Of a DNA stretch of 64,000 nt, positions 18,688-26,276 are shown one piece after another. The DNA lies in NCBI RefSeq assembly GCF_008085905.1, contig NZ_VSFF01000016.1, forward strand, positions 62,001 to 126,000, given 5' to 3'. The notes under the pieces are model-generated. The model had not been told where the DNA came from, ran no database searches, and worked only from the letters and a program-made list of their open reading frames with translations. This DNA comes from Actinomadura syzygii. Its GTDB lineage: Bacteria > Actinomycetota > Actinomycetes > Streptosporangiales > Streptosporangiaceae. Both the position numbers and the translations under genes were made by a program. Numbering within the stretch: position 1 is the stretch's first letter; the number at the start of each line of letters is the position of its first letter.

Positions 18688-19433
18688 GAGCTTCTTCCAC
18701 TCGGCGCGGTGGCAGGTGGCGGGAACTCTGTGAGGCAGAGCGGGGCGGGGTGGTGGCCGCGCTGGGCGCTGTAGGAGGGCCGCACGTAAGCGGGGGCGGT
18801 CTCGCCTTCGGCAAGGGCCCACACAGCATGCGCACCGGGAGCGGCCGACCAGACCTGCCCAGTGACGGTCTGGGTGCCGTCGGATGTCTCACGGGTCCAG
18901 GTGATCCACGCGCCGACCTCCAGGCCGGTCGGGGCGTACAGGTCGGCGGCACGCCGCGGGCGGGCGGCGCGGCGGGCGCGGTCGCGGGAGGTGCCGCGGC
19001 GCACGAGCTCCCGTTGGTGCTTGTCCGGGGCAACGGGCTTGACCATGTTCAGGTCGGTGCCGCTGGGCAATTCGGTGGGGAAGTCTTCGTCGGGCAGGGT
19101 GATCAGCCGCCAGCGGGCTGGACCGGAGGTGATGGCCACGTGCATGCCCTCGAGTGCGATCGCGGTACGCGGGGCGGGCAGGTGGCCGGCGACTCTTGCG
19201 AGGCGGACGCCGTCAAGCAGGACACGGCCGGGGGCGGCGACGTCGGCGGGAATTCGGCCATGCCCGGTGGCCTCCAGGTTGGTCGCGACGATCTCCAGTG
19301 CGCCGCGGCGAGCGGCGAGGAGAATGCCTTTGCAGGTAGGCGGCAACCGACCGCTAAGGGTCTCGGGGAGGAACCGAGCGACACGCAGGATGGCGGCGGC
19401 GAAAGCTTCGCTGTCGGCGGTGAGCGCGGTCAT
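18684..19433 (-). CDS. Sliding-clamp-like (DnaN domain) protein with extra C-terminal domain
   Basis: 249 residues. Residues 1-125 follow the first domain of the DNA polymerase III beta clamp: FAAAILRVARFLP..., GILLAARRGALEIVATNLEATG, RVLLDGVRLARVAGHLP, and ITSGPARWRLITLPDEDFP, like the DnaN 'sGrsrF.L.tLPaedFP' end of domain 1. DnaN has three such domains in ~370 residues, and only one is evident here, so a full ring would need more subunits or another role. The C-terminal ~110 residues (AWITWTRETSDGTQTVTGQVWSAAP) look like a small beta-rich domain. AGGAG is 8 nt upstream. It may work with the family B polymerase of this element (inference). Confidence 0.6.
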   Translation of the reverse strand: MTALTADSEAFAAAILRVARFLPETLSGRLPPTCKGILLAARRGALEIVATNLEATGHGRIPADVAAPGRVLLDGVRLARVAGHLPAPRTAIALEGMHVAITSGPARWRLITLPDEDFPTELPSGTDLNMVKPVAPDKHQRELVRRGTSRDRARRAARPRRAADLYAPTGLEVGAWITWTRETSDGTQTVTGQVWSAAPGAHAVWALAEGETAPAYVRPSYSAQRGHHPAPLCLTEFPPPATAPSGRSS

Positions 19434-19458
19434 GATGGGGCTCCTGTCTAGAGAGCGC

Positions 19459-20020
19459 TCAGCAGGTGGGCAGTGCGGTAAGAGACGGAGCGACCGAGCC
19501 GAAGGTCATCCCGGCCGCGGCGGCACGACCGGGCCGGGGTCGGCAAGGCTGGGGCCGCGCGACCCCACGTCGGGCGGTCTGGCGGGCAGCGCGGGCCGTG
19601 TCGATGTGGGAGATATGCGCCACGGAGGTGGGCGGGGGTGTTTCCTTCAGGCGACCCGTCGGGTCGGCCGGCCACGGCGTGTCGACGTTGACGTCGGCGA
19701 GCGGCGCGCGGGCCGCCTCGGCCAAGCAGTCGACAGCGGAGGCCAGCCTGGTCACCGCCGCGTGTCCGCCGTCGTTGGAGTGGGGCGGCGTCTCGTCGTC
19801 GAGTGGGTCGGCGACGGCCCGGACCGCCGCGAGGTCAGTTCGTTCGAAGGCGCCCGGGGCCGGTCGCGACCGAGATCGCGGCGGTGTGGCGGGTGGGGAT
19901 CTCGGCGATCGCGCCCCCGCTCGGCAGGTCGCCGCGCGTGACGAGGCGCTCGATCTCCTCGTCCTGGACCGCGTCAAGCTTCTGGCCCTCCATCATCCAC
20001 GAGGCCGCCATGACATTCAT
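19459..20020 (-). pseudogene. Unknown gene with broken frame
   Basis: ATG 20020 begins 3 nt after the stop of the upstream gene and reads MNVMAASWMMEGQKLDAV...IPTRHTAAISVATGPG, then hits a stop at 19835. The next frame continues with equally gene-like sequence (AFERTDLAAVRAVADPLDDE...LAEAARAPLADVNVDTP) to a stop at 19459 but has no usable start. The change point is a CCCCGGGCG run near 19847, and one base less would join the two halves. It is either a real frameshift, a programmed slip or a sequence error. Family not recognised. Confidence 0.5.
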
Positions 20021-20023
20021 GGT

Positions 20024-20587
20024 CTAGTCGGTCTCGTTGGAGGGAGCGACGCCGGGGGCCTCGGCGGTGGGCGTCTCGGCCCCCAGGGTCGAACCCCTGG
20101 CCGGGAGGCTTGCAAGTGCGTTGAGGTGGTACTGCACGAAGCCCAGACGCCACTCGAACGAACTGCGTCTGGACTCGGCGTCTCGATAGCGCCCGGCTTC
20201 GGCGATCACGCCGTACCACGCGTAGATCAGCTCGTAGACGGCACGCACCGACGAGTGCGGCATGTGGGAGCAGCCGTCGGGGTGGTCAGCCGTCCATCGC
20301 CGGTTGCGGTGGATGCCGTCGGGGGTGAACAGGTTGAGGAAGATGTCGTTGACGATGGCTTGGTAGGGGTCCTCGACCAGTTCCGGTTCTGACGTCGGCG
20401 AGACCTCGCCGGTGTTGGGGTGGCCTGGGACAAGGGTCGGTAGGGCGAGGTCTGGAAGCGGCAGGCACCGGGGCTCGGGATGCAGACGGTTGATCGCTCC
20501 GCGGATCGCCGTGCGGGCGATGTCCAGGTGCATGACGATGAGGGCGTGGCGTGCCTGGACTTTCTGGGGGTCGGGCTGACGCGGCAT
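20024..20587 (-). CDS. Hypothetical protein
   Basis: 187 residues from ATG 20587, with AGGAGG 5 nt upstream. The N-terminus is helical (HALIVMHLDIARTAIRGAINRL), the middle is acidic, and the C-terminal half is rich in aromatic residues (AVYELIYAWYGVIAEAGRYRDAE, EWRLGFVQYHLNALASL). No family recognised and no catalytic motif seen. Upstream, 20588-20927 has no convincing gene. Confidence 0.65.
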   Translation of the reverse strand: MPRQPDPQKVQARHALIVMHLDIARTAIRGAINRLHPEPRCLPLPDLALPTLVPGHPNTGEVSPTSEPELVEDPYQAIVNDIFLNLFTPDGIHRNRRWTADHPDGCSHMPHSSVRAVYELIYAWYGVIAEAGRYRDAESRRSSFEWRLGFVQYHLNALASLPARGSTLGAETPTAEAPGVAPSNETD

Positions 20588-20927
20588 GAATTCCTCCTGG
20601 CGTTCTTCGAACGGTCTGTGGCAAATCGCCAGTCGCTTGGGAGCAGCCCATGGCTTCCGCGATGGCGGCCCAGCTGCGTGAGCCCGCTGGCCGGGCTGGC
20701 AGGACAACGGCGCAGCAACGCGGGAGCACCGAGGCCAGGGCGTCGGTCCGGGCGAGAATGGCCTGCTGGCGCAGAACGCGCAGCAGGCGGAAGCCGAAGT
20801 CGGACCAGCGGAGACGCTGAAACTGGGGCGGCACCACTGGGCTGGCAGCACACGGTGAGAGCGATGAGAGAGATGGCGGAACGCGCCACGACCCTGATCG
20901 GCGTTGATACGGGCCCTCGCGGTTCGG

Positions 20928-21620
20928 TCAGGCGATGCGCTCGATGTTCGCGAAGGTCACCGTGCCGGCGGCGTCGCGGTCAAAACCGCGTTCCCCCGTG
21001 TGGTGCATGAACCGGTAGGTCCCCGCGGGTACGTCCACGATGGTGTCGGCCCAGCAAAGTCCTTCGGGGACACCACCGCGAGCCTTCCAGAGTTCGAAGT
21101 CGGCGATCGAATAAGCCCACAGGTCGGTGATGATGCGCGCTAAGCACATGTCCTCGGGAAGCAGGGGATCGTCGTTCTCGTCGAGCCCTGGGGTGGCGAT
21201 GATGTAGTGGTCGGCGCCCTGTCGGTACAGGCCGGGGCAGGTGTTGCCGACAGGGCCATAGGCGCAGCCGACGGCGGCCATGGCCTTCACCGCCTGGGCC
21301 TGGCCGAGGACGGTGTTGTAGTCGGCAAGCCCGGTGGGGTCGTAGTTCATGATGGGACGCAGATCGTCGGTGACGATCATCTTCCCGGATGGCACGCTGA
21401 GGGTGATCTCGGTGGTAATGCCGCCCGGGTAGAGGCAAGGTTTCTGTGCCTCGACGGCCTCGTTGGTGACCCGAAGTTCCGGCCATGTGTCACAAACGGC
21501 ACAGGCGTGGGGGACTCTCGGGATCAGGACTTCTTGGTCACCGACTTGATGCACCTCGACGTCGCTTTCGCGCGCGAGGATGTGGCCGTTGGCTTTCACA
21601 GGCAGCCGTCGAATGGTCAC
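20928..21620 (-). CDS. Hypothetical protein with CxxC pair
   Basis: 230 residues from GTG 21620, with AAAGGAG 9 nt upstream. It contains PHACAVCDTW (Cys pair), AMAAVGCAYGPVGNTC, and a C-terminal half with EDMCLARIITDLWAYSIADFELWKA and GTYRFMHHTGERGF. Family not recognised. An in-frame ATG at 21869 overlaps the stop of the sigma-like gene, so a 313-residue form is possible. The frames between 21621 and 21869 look disturbed, since gene-like sequence changes frame twice there. Confidence 0.6.
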   Translation of the reverse strand: MTIRRLPVKANGHILARESDVEVHQVGDQEVLIPRVPHACAVCDTWPELRVTNEAVEAQKPCLYPGGITTEITLSVPSGKMIVTDDLRPIMNYDPTGLADYNTVLGQAQAVKAMAAVGCAYGPVGNTCPGLYRQGADHYIIATPGLDENDDPLLPEDMCLARIITDLWAYSIADFELWKARGGVPEGLCWADTIVDVPAGTYRFMHHTGERGFDRDAAGTVTFANIERIA

Positions 21621-21865
21621 GTTCGGGTTCTCCTTTCCACAGTCGGCTCGTTGACCCACCGTCGAAACAGCCCGGAGGAGATTCTGCGAAAGGCTCGCGT
21701 TCATCGCGTCCTCGTCCGGCTCTGCGGCATGGTGACGCCGCGTGAATAACACGCAGCTGCTGTTCGCAGAAGCGCTGCGTCTCGACATCAGGGTCCCCGT
21801 TCTCGGCGAGGGCGGGCCCGGCCCCGCCGCACTAGGCGTGGCGGGGGCCGGAGCCTGCAGGACGG

Positions 21866-22510
21866 TCATGCGGTGGTGGAATTCCGGGCGCTCTTGATGG
21901 AGGCGTGGTCGGCGAGGCGCCGCTGACGCACCCGTCGTCCGTCTCGCCAGCGCCGCCGGTCAGCCGACCACATCCCGGATGGGGTCTCACCCTCGTGCCA
22001 CGCCTCCAGGAAGACCAGGCGAGCGTCGCGGATCCGCTGGTGGAACGCCTTGTAGTTCAAGCCGAGGAAGTCGGCCGCGGCCTGGTAGTCCCCACAGGTG
22101 GCCAGGGCGAGGAGGGCGTCGCGGCGGCCTCGGGACAGGGTCGGCCAGATCTGCCAGAGCGCGGTGCGGTCCACGATGCGGTCTTCAGGGCTTTGCGTGG
22201 GGCCGCCGTAGTCGGTCCAGTAGGCGACATGCAGGGGCCGCGTGCGGTGGGCGTCCCGGTCCCATCCGTGACAGCGCTCGCCCTGCCGAATGGCCTCGCT
22301 CACGGCCTTCATACCGGTGCCGATGAGTTCGTAGGAGGTGGGCGGCTCCTCGGCTGTGCACAGACACTCGGCGATCGCCGACCAGGCCGCCTCGTACAGG
22401 TCGTTCGCGGGGACGACCCAGGACCGGGAGCCGCGCTTGACGGCCGCCATAGCGATCTCGTGGAGGTCGGCGAGGTTGTAGCCGTATCGGATCTCGTGAA
22501 CGTCCATCAT
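21866..22510 (-). CDS. Sigma-factor-like helix-turn-helix protein
   Basis: 214 residues from ATG 22510 (MMDVHEIRYGYNL). The N-terminal half has DLYEAAWSAIAECL and a helical region like the region 2 core of small sigma factors. The C-terminal part LSRGRRDALLALATCGDYQAAADFLGLNYKAFHQRIRDAR resembles sigma region 4, with a turn between AADFLGL and YKAFHQRIRDAR. A basic tail follows. Its start overlaps the stop of the short 22507-22671 gene. Proteins of this type direct RNA polymerase to promoters. Given the fused polymerase in the same element, it could be its specificity factor or could redirect the host enzyme. It could also be a plain HTH regulator. Confidence 0.55.
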   Translation of the reverse strand: MMDVHEIRYGYNLADLHEIAMAAVKRGSRSWVVPANDLYEAAWSAIAECLCTAEEPPTSYELIGTGMKAVSEAIRQGERCHGWDRDAHRTRPLHVAYWTDYGGPTQSPEDRIVDRTALWQIWPTLSRGRRDALLALATCGDYQAAADFLGLNYKAFHQRIRDARLVFLEAWHEGETPSGMWSADRRRWRDGRRVRQRRLADHASIKSARNSTTA

Positions 22511-22671
22511 CGTGCCTCCCGTCCGCGACCCACTCGGATGCCGGAAGCCGGCTGCCCGTCCTCGACGTGCTCCAGGTGCAGACCGATCTGTTCGACGGTG
22601 TCGATGGCGGCTTGCGCCTGTTCGCGTGAGCGGTCAAGGATCTGCATCTGCACGCGCGTCCGGTCGGGCAT
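22507..22671 (-). CDS. Short duplicate of the N-terminus of the 24462-24953 protein
   Basis: 54 residues, MPDRTRVQMQILDRSREQAQ, followed by TVEQIGLHLEHVEDGQP, which closely matches the start of the protein encoded at 24462-24953 (MSDRTPVQLRILDCPIEQAQ). After QPA the two differ, and this copy ends in SGIRVGRGREAR. AAGGAG lies 10 nt upstream. Its stop overlaps the start of the sigma-like gene, so it may now act as a translational leader. It is part of a duplicated DNA segment. Confidence 0.55.
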   Translation of the reverse strand: MPDRTRVQMQILDRSREQAQAAIDTVEQIGLHLEHVEDGQPASGIRVGRGREAR

Positions 22672-22775
22672 GCTGAGTTCGCTCCTTGGGGTGCGGGCGG
22701 TGGTGCGTACGGGCGCTCGATGCGCTGGCGGTGGCCACGCGCCGACCTCGGCGGCAGGTGCGTCCGCCGCCAGGA
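22550..22775. repeat. Segmental duplicate (copy A of about 225 bp)
   Basis: The sequence from GGCTGCCCGTCCTCGACGTG at 22550 runs parallel to 24832 onward for about 225 bp with small differences, covering the first ~40 codons of the gene, its ribosome site and upstream DNA. Copy B is at 24832-25060. Confidence 0.7.
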
Positions 22776-22967
22776 GGATCGCCTCCTAGATCACGGCCGT
22801 GGTGTGGGCGCATCTGGTCAGCCACTCTCGTACGGCCGGTTCGTTCTCATCGGGGTATGCGCACCGTGTGGTGCCAGTGGTCGCCGCAGCCTCGCGACAG
22901 GACCGACAGATTCAGCCTTTTGCGCGGCTCGTCGCCGGCTCGGGATGCCTCATCACGGGTCCAAACC

Positions 22968-23102
22968 TCATCGGAACACCTGGAAGACTTCAGGTATGCG
23001 CTTCTGCCCGTTGTCCTGGTCGAGCAGCCCGAATCAGTCATGCGGCGCGCAATGGTACCGGTGGCTCTGCTTCTACAGGTGCCCGATGGCCTGGTCAGAC
23101 AT
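22968..23102 (-). pseudogene. Decayed small gene with two in-frame stops
   Basis: ATG 23102 overlaps the stop of the preceding gene and reads MSDQAIGHL-stop-KQSHRYHCAPHD-stop-FGLLDQDNGQKRIPEVFQVFR-stop in one frame. Both internal stops (TAG, TGA) are one base from TGG, and tryptophan would fit both places. It appears to be a 44-residue gene lost by point mutation. Between 22776 and 22967 further gene-like scraps are seen (AYPDENEPAVREWLTRCAHT) without a start. Confidence 0.45.
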
Positions 23103-23818
23103 CAGGCGTCCCTTCCCGGGGGTTTGATGAGATCGGCGTTCTCCACGGGTTCCGGCGTGCCGTCCTGATGTCTTTGTTCACTGCTTGATTGACAGTGATC
23201 ACCGTCCGGGCTTATTGGTTCCGGATAGGCGTATACCCAGAGACCTCGAGCACCGTCAGCGATCTCGTTCGCGGCGCTGGCATTCTGTCGACCTCCACCC
23301 TTGGGGCCCTTGGAGGTCCGGATCCGCTGGAATCCGTCGAATCTGTACATATGGCCGGGGGTGCCAGGGAGGCTCGTGCTGGACAGTGCCACGATCTGGG
23401 GTTGACCGCACAGTTCAGCGCTTCGCGCATCCCATCCGGGGTAGGTCCCCAGCCACAGCGGCACGAGGTACTCGCGGGCGATCCGCAGCACGACCCGCAG
23501 GCAATGCTGATCGCGGCGGTCCGGGCTACGAGCAATTCTGGCGAGGTCTACGGTGTTGTAGCGGTGCCAGCCACGTGCTTTGCACACGTTGGCGTTAATG
23601 GTGCTTGCCAGCACCACGGCGGCCGCTCGTCGGCCACGGTCTTCCATGACGAACGCCAGGCTACCGAAGGGACGGGTGTAGGGCCTTCCCTCAGGGTGTT
23701 CGTCGTCGGGCAGGTGCAGAGGGTGCCGCCATTCGATGAGGAGTTTCTCGGCTTCTTGCAGATCCACCTGGTAGAAAGCGACCGCAGGTGACATCCGCAG
23801 GGCCAATTGGGAGGTCAT
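23102..23818 (-). CDS. Possible Mom-like GNAT-fold DNA modification protein
   Basis: 238 residues. The start ATG 23818 overlaps the stop of the upstream small gene; ATG 23794 is an alternative. Features: AEKLLIEWRHPLHLP, PFGSLAFVMEDRGRRAAAVVLAS, TVDLARIARSPDRRDQHCLRVVLRIAREY, and GHMYRFDGFQRIRTSKGPKGGG. The order of a self-made strand pair, an LARIAR-type helix, and a final YRFDGFQRIR strand resembles GNAT-fold Mom/XF1762-like proteins of phages and plasmids, which modify adenine in DNA. This is a resemblance judged by eye, without a full motif set. If right, the element may shield its DNA from restriction. Confidence 0.4.
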   Translation of the reverse strand: MTSQLALRMSPAVAFYQVDLQEAEKLLIEWRHPLHLPDDEHPEGRPYTRPFGSLAFVMEDRGRRAAAVVLASTINANVCKARGWHRYNTVDLARIARSPDRRDQHCLRVVLRIAREYLVPLWLGTYPGWDARSAELCGQPQIVALSSTSLPGTPGHMYRFDGFQRIRTSKGPKGGGRQNASAANEIADGARGLWVYAYPEPISPDGDHCQSSSEQRHQDGTPEPVENADLIKPPGRDA

Positions 23819-24060
23819 CGCGCCCCCGCCTCGTCATCAGGCGGGGAAGCGTTCACGCTCTTGCCTCGGCTGGTCCCGTCGTTTGTGCACCCTCCTTCGC
23901 ATTCGCCACCGCCGTTCCTGAATTGCCGGCCCAGGCGGATCGAGGTCGTCTGCCCAATCGCCCGCCGACTCGACAGCGGCGTCCACGCAGCAAGCCGGGG
24001 AGACAGATCATTGAGCATCCGGTCGCGTGTGGTCTCGGCGCAGCCAGGTTCGGTGCTCAT
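23815..24060 (-). CDS. Small hypothetical protein
   Basis: 81 residues, with AAGGAG 7 nt before ATG 24060. Contains SIRLGRQFRNGGGECEGGCT (paired Cys) and is otherwise polar. Its stop overlaps the start of the Mom-like gene (ATGA), so the two are probably co-translated. Family unknown. Confidence 0.5.
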   Translation of the reverse strand: MSTEPGCAETTRDRMLNDLSPRLAAWTPLSSRRAIGQTTSIRLGRQFRNGGGECEGGCTNDGTSRGKSVNASPPDDEAGAR

Positions 24061-24461
24061 CTGGGGCTCCTTGATGGTTGTTCGTGGCGGCGAGCAGGGC
24101 GGCGGCTCCGTGTGCTGGTCTGACTCCCCGTCCCTGGCCGTCGCGCGGTAGCCCGAAGCAGGGCGCTAGCATCCGGCGACCTTGCGGTCCGCCGGCAACT
24201 GGAACCGGTCCTCCCGCTCCAGGGACGGCATGATCTACTCGTGTCATCGCGCTGCGGCCGCGGGCGATGCCGAGAACAGGCCCGCGCGCGGTGGGTAGTC
24301 CGCGACAGCTTCCGGGCGCTCCTCAGCCAGCGACGACGTTCCGACTTCAGCAGCGCCGTCCTCACGCCGGACGCGGCGATGACGGGCGTGCATCAAGAGC
24401 ATCCGACTGCATACCGCGCGATCACGGTGCCCACCATCCGGACCAGTGCTCTACGCCAGGA
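24061..24461. other. 400 bp without a confident gene
   Basis: Two short overlapping minus-strand frames (49 and 79 residues, joined by ATGA near 24247) are present, but they lack ribosome sites and the second has poor third-position GC. Not called. Confidence 0.35.
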
Positions 24462-24953
24462 TCAGGCGTGACCCGTGCTCGGCGAAAGCACGATGCCGTC
24501 GTTGCGGGTGGCGAGTTCGCGCAGCGCCTCAGCATGGGGGATACCGAGTTTCGTCTCCAGCCGCGCACGTGGAAGTCTTTCGTCGATGAGTCCGAGGGCC
24601 TGCGCGCTGGTGAACAGCGGGTCCCCCACGGAGTTGCAGTCGGCGGACCACAGGCCCAGCGCCGGAGTGAACCGGTAGAGATCACCGAGCCAGGTCTGCT
24701 CCGGGTCCTCCCAGACTTCCCACGAGGCGCCGGAAGCGGCCTGATGGAGCGCGTTGGCGATCTTTGCGGCGGAGCCGCAGACGACCGCGTTGTCCATATA
24801 GATCAGCCCGAGGCCGAGTTGGTCGTCTGCTGGCTGCCCGTCCTCGACGTGCTCCAGGTGCAGACCGGTCTGCTCGATGACGTCGATGACGGCCTGCGCT
24901 TGCTCGATCGGGCAGTCCAGGATCCGAAGTTGCACGGGTGTCCGGTCGGACAT
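24462..24953 (-). CDS. Hypothetical protein (full-length member of duplicated pair)
   Basis: 163 residues, with AAGGAG 9 nt before ATG 24953. The N-terminus MSDRTPVQLRILDCPIEQAQ and EQTGLHLEHVEDGQP is shared with the short gene at 22507. The rest contains GLIYMDNAVVCGSAAKIANALH, ASWEVWEDPEQTWLGDLYRFTPALGLW, and a helical end. The layout (N-terminal beta strand, acidic centre) gives no family I know. It lies directly after the AAA+ gene. Confidence 0.65.
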   Translation of the reverse strand: MSDRTPVQLRILDCPIEQAQAVIDVIEQTGLHLEHVEDGQPADDQLGLGLIYMDNAVVCGSAAKIANALHQAASGASWEVWEDPEQTWLGDLYRFTPALGLWSADCNSVGDPLFTSAQALGLIDERLPRARLETKLGIPHAEALRELATRNDGIVLSPSTGHA

Positions 24954-25060
24954 GGTGGGCCACTCCTTGGGGCGCGGGCGGTGATGCGTGCGGGCGCTGG
25001 GCGGCTGGCGACGACGCGCCGGCCCAGCGGCGCGGGTGCGTCCGCCGGGCCGGCGCGGAG
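24832..25060. repeat. Segmental duplicate (copy B)
   Basis: Parallel to 22550-22775: the same order of coding start, ribosome site (CTCCTTGGGG on the plus strand) and GC-rich upstream DNA ending in GGTGCGTCCGCCG. See copy A. Confidence 0.7.
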
Positions 25061-25072
25061 GCGAACCTAGCC

Positions 25073-26176
25073 TCAGAAGTCGATCGAGTATGTGTGCGGA
25101 CGGTGGAGAACGACTGAGGCGGCTCGGAGGTCGAGCGGCTTCGTGTCCTCGTCCCCGGCTTCGGCCTTCTGCTCCTCTGTTCGGTTGTCGACGATCTCAA
25201 AGGCGTCGGCTGGCAGGACGTAGCCGCCCTCGGAGGGGCAGGCATCGCGCATGCGGAAACGCAGTTCGATATCGAGGTCCCAGTCCTCGATCGACTGCCG
25301 CGCGTCGAGGTCGAAGAGATCGATCTCTCCGGAGATCTCGTCGGTGTCGCCGTCGGTCCACGTGATCCGGGCCTGGACCGGGTCCTTGCCGCGGCGGCCG
25401 GTGCGCTTGATGTTGAGGTCGCCGATCGCGTCGCCGAAGGACTCCCCCAGGCGCATCTCGAAGGCGATCGCCCGGAGATGGTCGTAGTTGATGTCGTACT
25501 TCCGGGAGAAGTCGACGATCTCTTCGATCTGGGTCCCGGTGATCCCCGGTACCTGGTTGTGCAGATACTGGCCGACCGCCTCAGGGCCGGGATAGGCGAA
25601 ACGCATGTGGTAGTGGAACCGGCCGGGGCGGTTGAGCATGGCGTCGTGGACCCGGCCAAGCTCGTTGACCGAAAGCGCGTAGAGGCGCTTGGTCGCGCTC
25701 AGGCCGTCGAAGAGGCCGAGGAACTGGTTCTGCGGCTCAACCTCGTCACCGGCCGCGAATGCCTTTTCGAACTCGTCGAAGACGACGAGGGCCTCCCCCA
25801 GTTCGTCCAGGAACGAGGCCAGCCCTGGGGTCGAGCGCTGGACGAGGACGGTGGGCAACCCGAGATCGTCGCGGGCCCGCTCGGCGAGCATCCGGATCAT
25901 GAGTGACTTGCCCATGCCCTTGCCACCGGAGAGGATCACTCCCAGAGAGCGGTCCATGGCCTCATAGCCGCGCATGATGCGCGTGACCCGCTCGGCGTGG
26001 GTCCCGTAGACGGTTTCCCCACCTGGTGCCAGCGGCTCGACCTGGCGGAGGCTGTAGCCAGCGGTCTGAGAGAAGTCGATGGCGTAGGTGGCCACGGGCA
26101 GCAGGTCGAAGGTCTGCACGGAGGTGTCGAAGAGGCGGATCTGGCCGCTGGAGGCGACGATCGTGGAGGCAGGCAT
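25073..26176 (-). CDS. AAA+ family ATPase
   Basis: 367 residues. Walker A LSGGKGMGKS and Walker B ALVVFDEFEKAF are clear, with sensor-like LYALSVNEL and an arginine finger region RPGRFHYHMRF. This resembles phage/plasmid AAA+ proteins of the FtsH/ClpX-like ATPase type without a protease domain. The C-terminal ~130 residues are acidic and unknown. It precedes the UvrD-like helicase in transcription terms by 100 bp of spacer. Possible roles are a loader for a polymerase or helicase, or a remodelling factor. GAAAGCGAG lies a few nt before the ATG, as it does before the DNA polymerase gene. Confidence 0.75.
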   Translation of the reverse strand: MPASTIVASSGQIRLFDTSVQTFDLLPVATYAIDFSQTAGYSLRQVEPLAPGGETVYGTHAERVTRIMRGYEAMDRSLGVILSGGKGMGKSLMIRMLAERARDDLGLPTVLVQRSTPGLASFLDELGEALVVFDEFEKAFAAGDEVEPQNQFLGLFDGLSATKRLYALSVNELGRVHDAMLNRPGRFHYHMRFAYPGPEAVGQYLHNQVPGITGTQIEEIVDFSRKYDINYDHLRAIAFEMRLGESFGDAIGDLNIKRTGRRGKDPVQARITWTDGDTDEISGEIDLFDLDARQSIEDWDLDIELRFRMRDACPSEGGYVLPADAFEIVDNRTEEQKAEAGDEDTKPLDLRAASVVLHRPHTYSIDF

Positions 26177-26276
26177 GCGGACTCGCTTTCGGAGGGGGCG
26201 TAAGTGGTGCCGTGGGAAGGCACGGCTGACCGCCGGGGGGACGGCGGCCAGCCGTGGTACGTGGGCCGAAGTGGCG

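Noticed and set aside
24008..24247. 79-residue minus-strand gene overlapping the 23815-24060 gene
   Set aside because: It overlaps a better supported gene by 53 bp and has poor third-position GC and no ribosome site.
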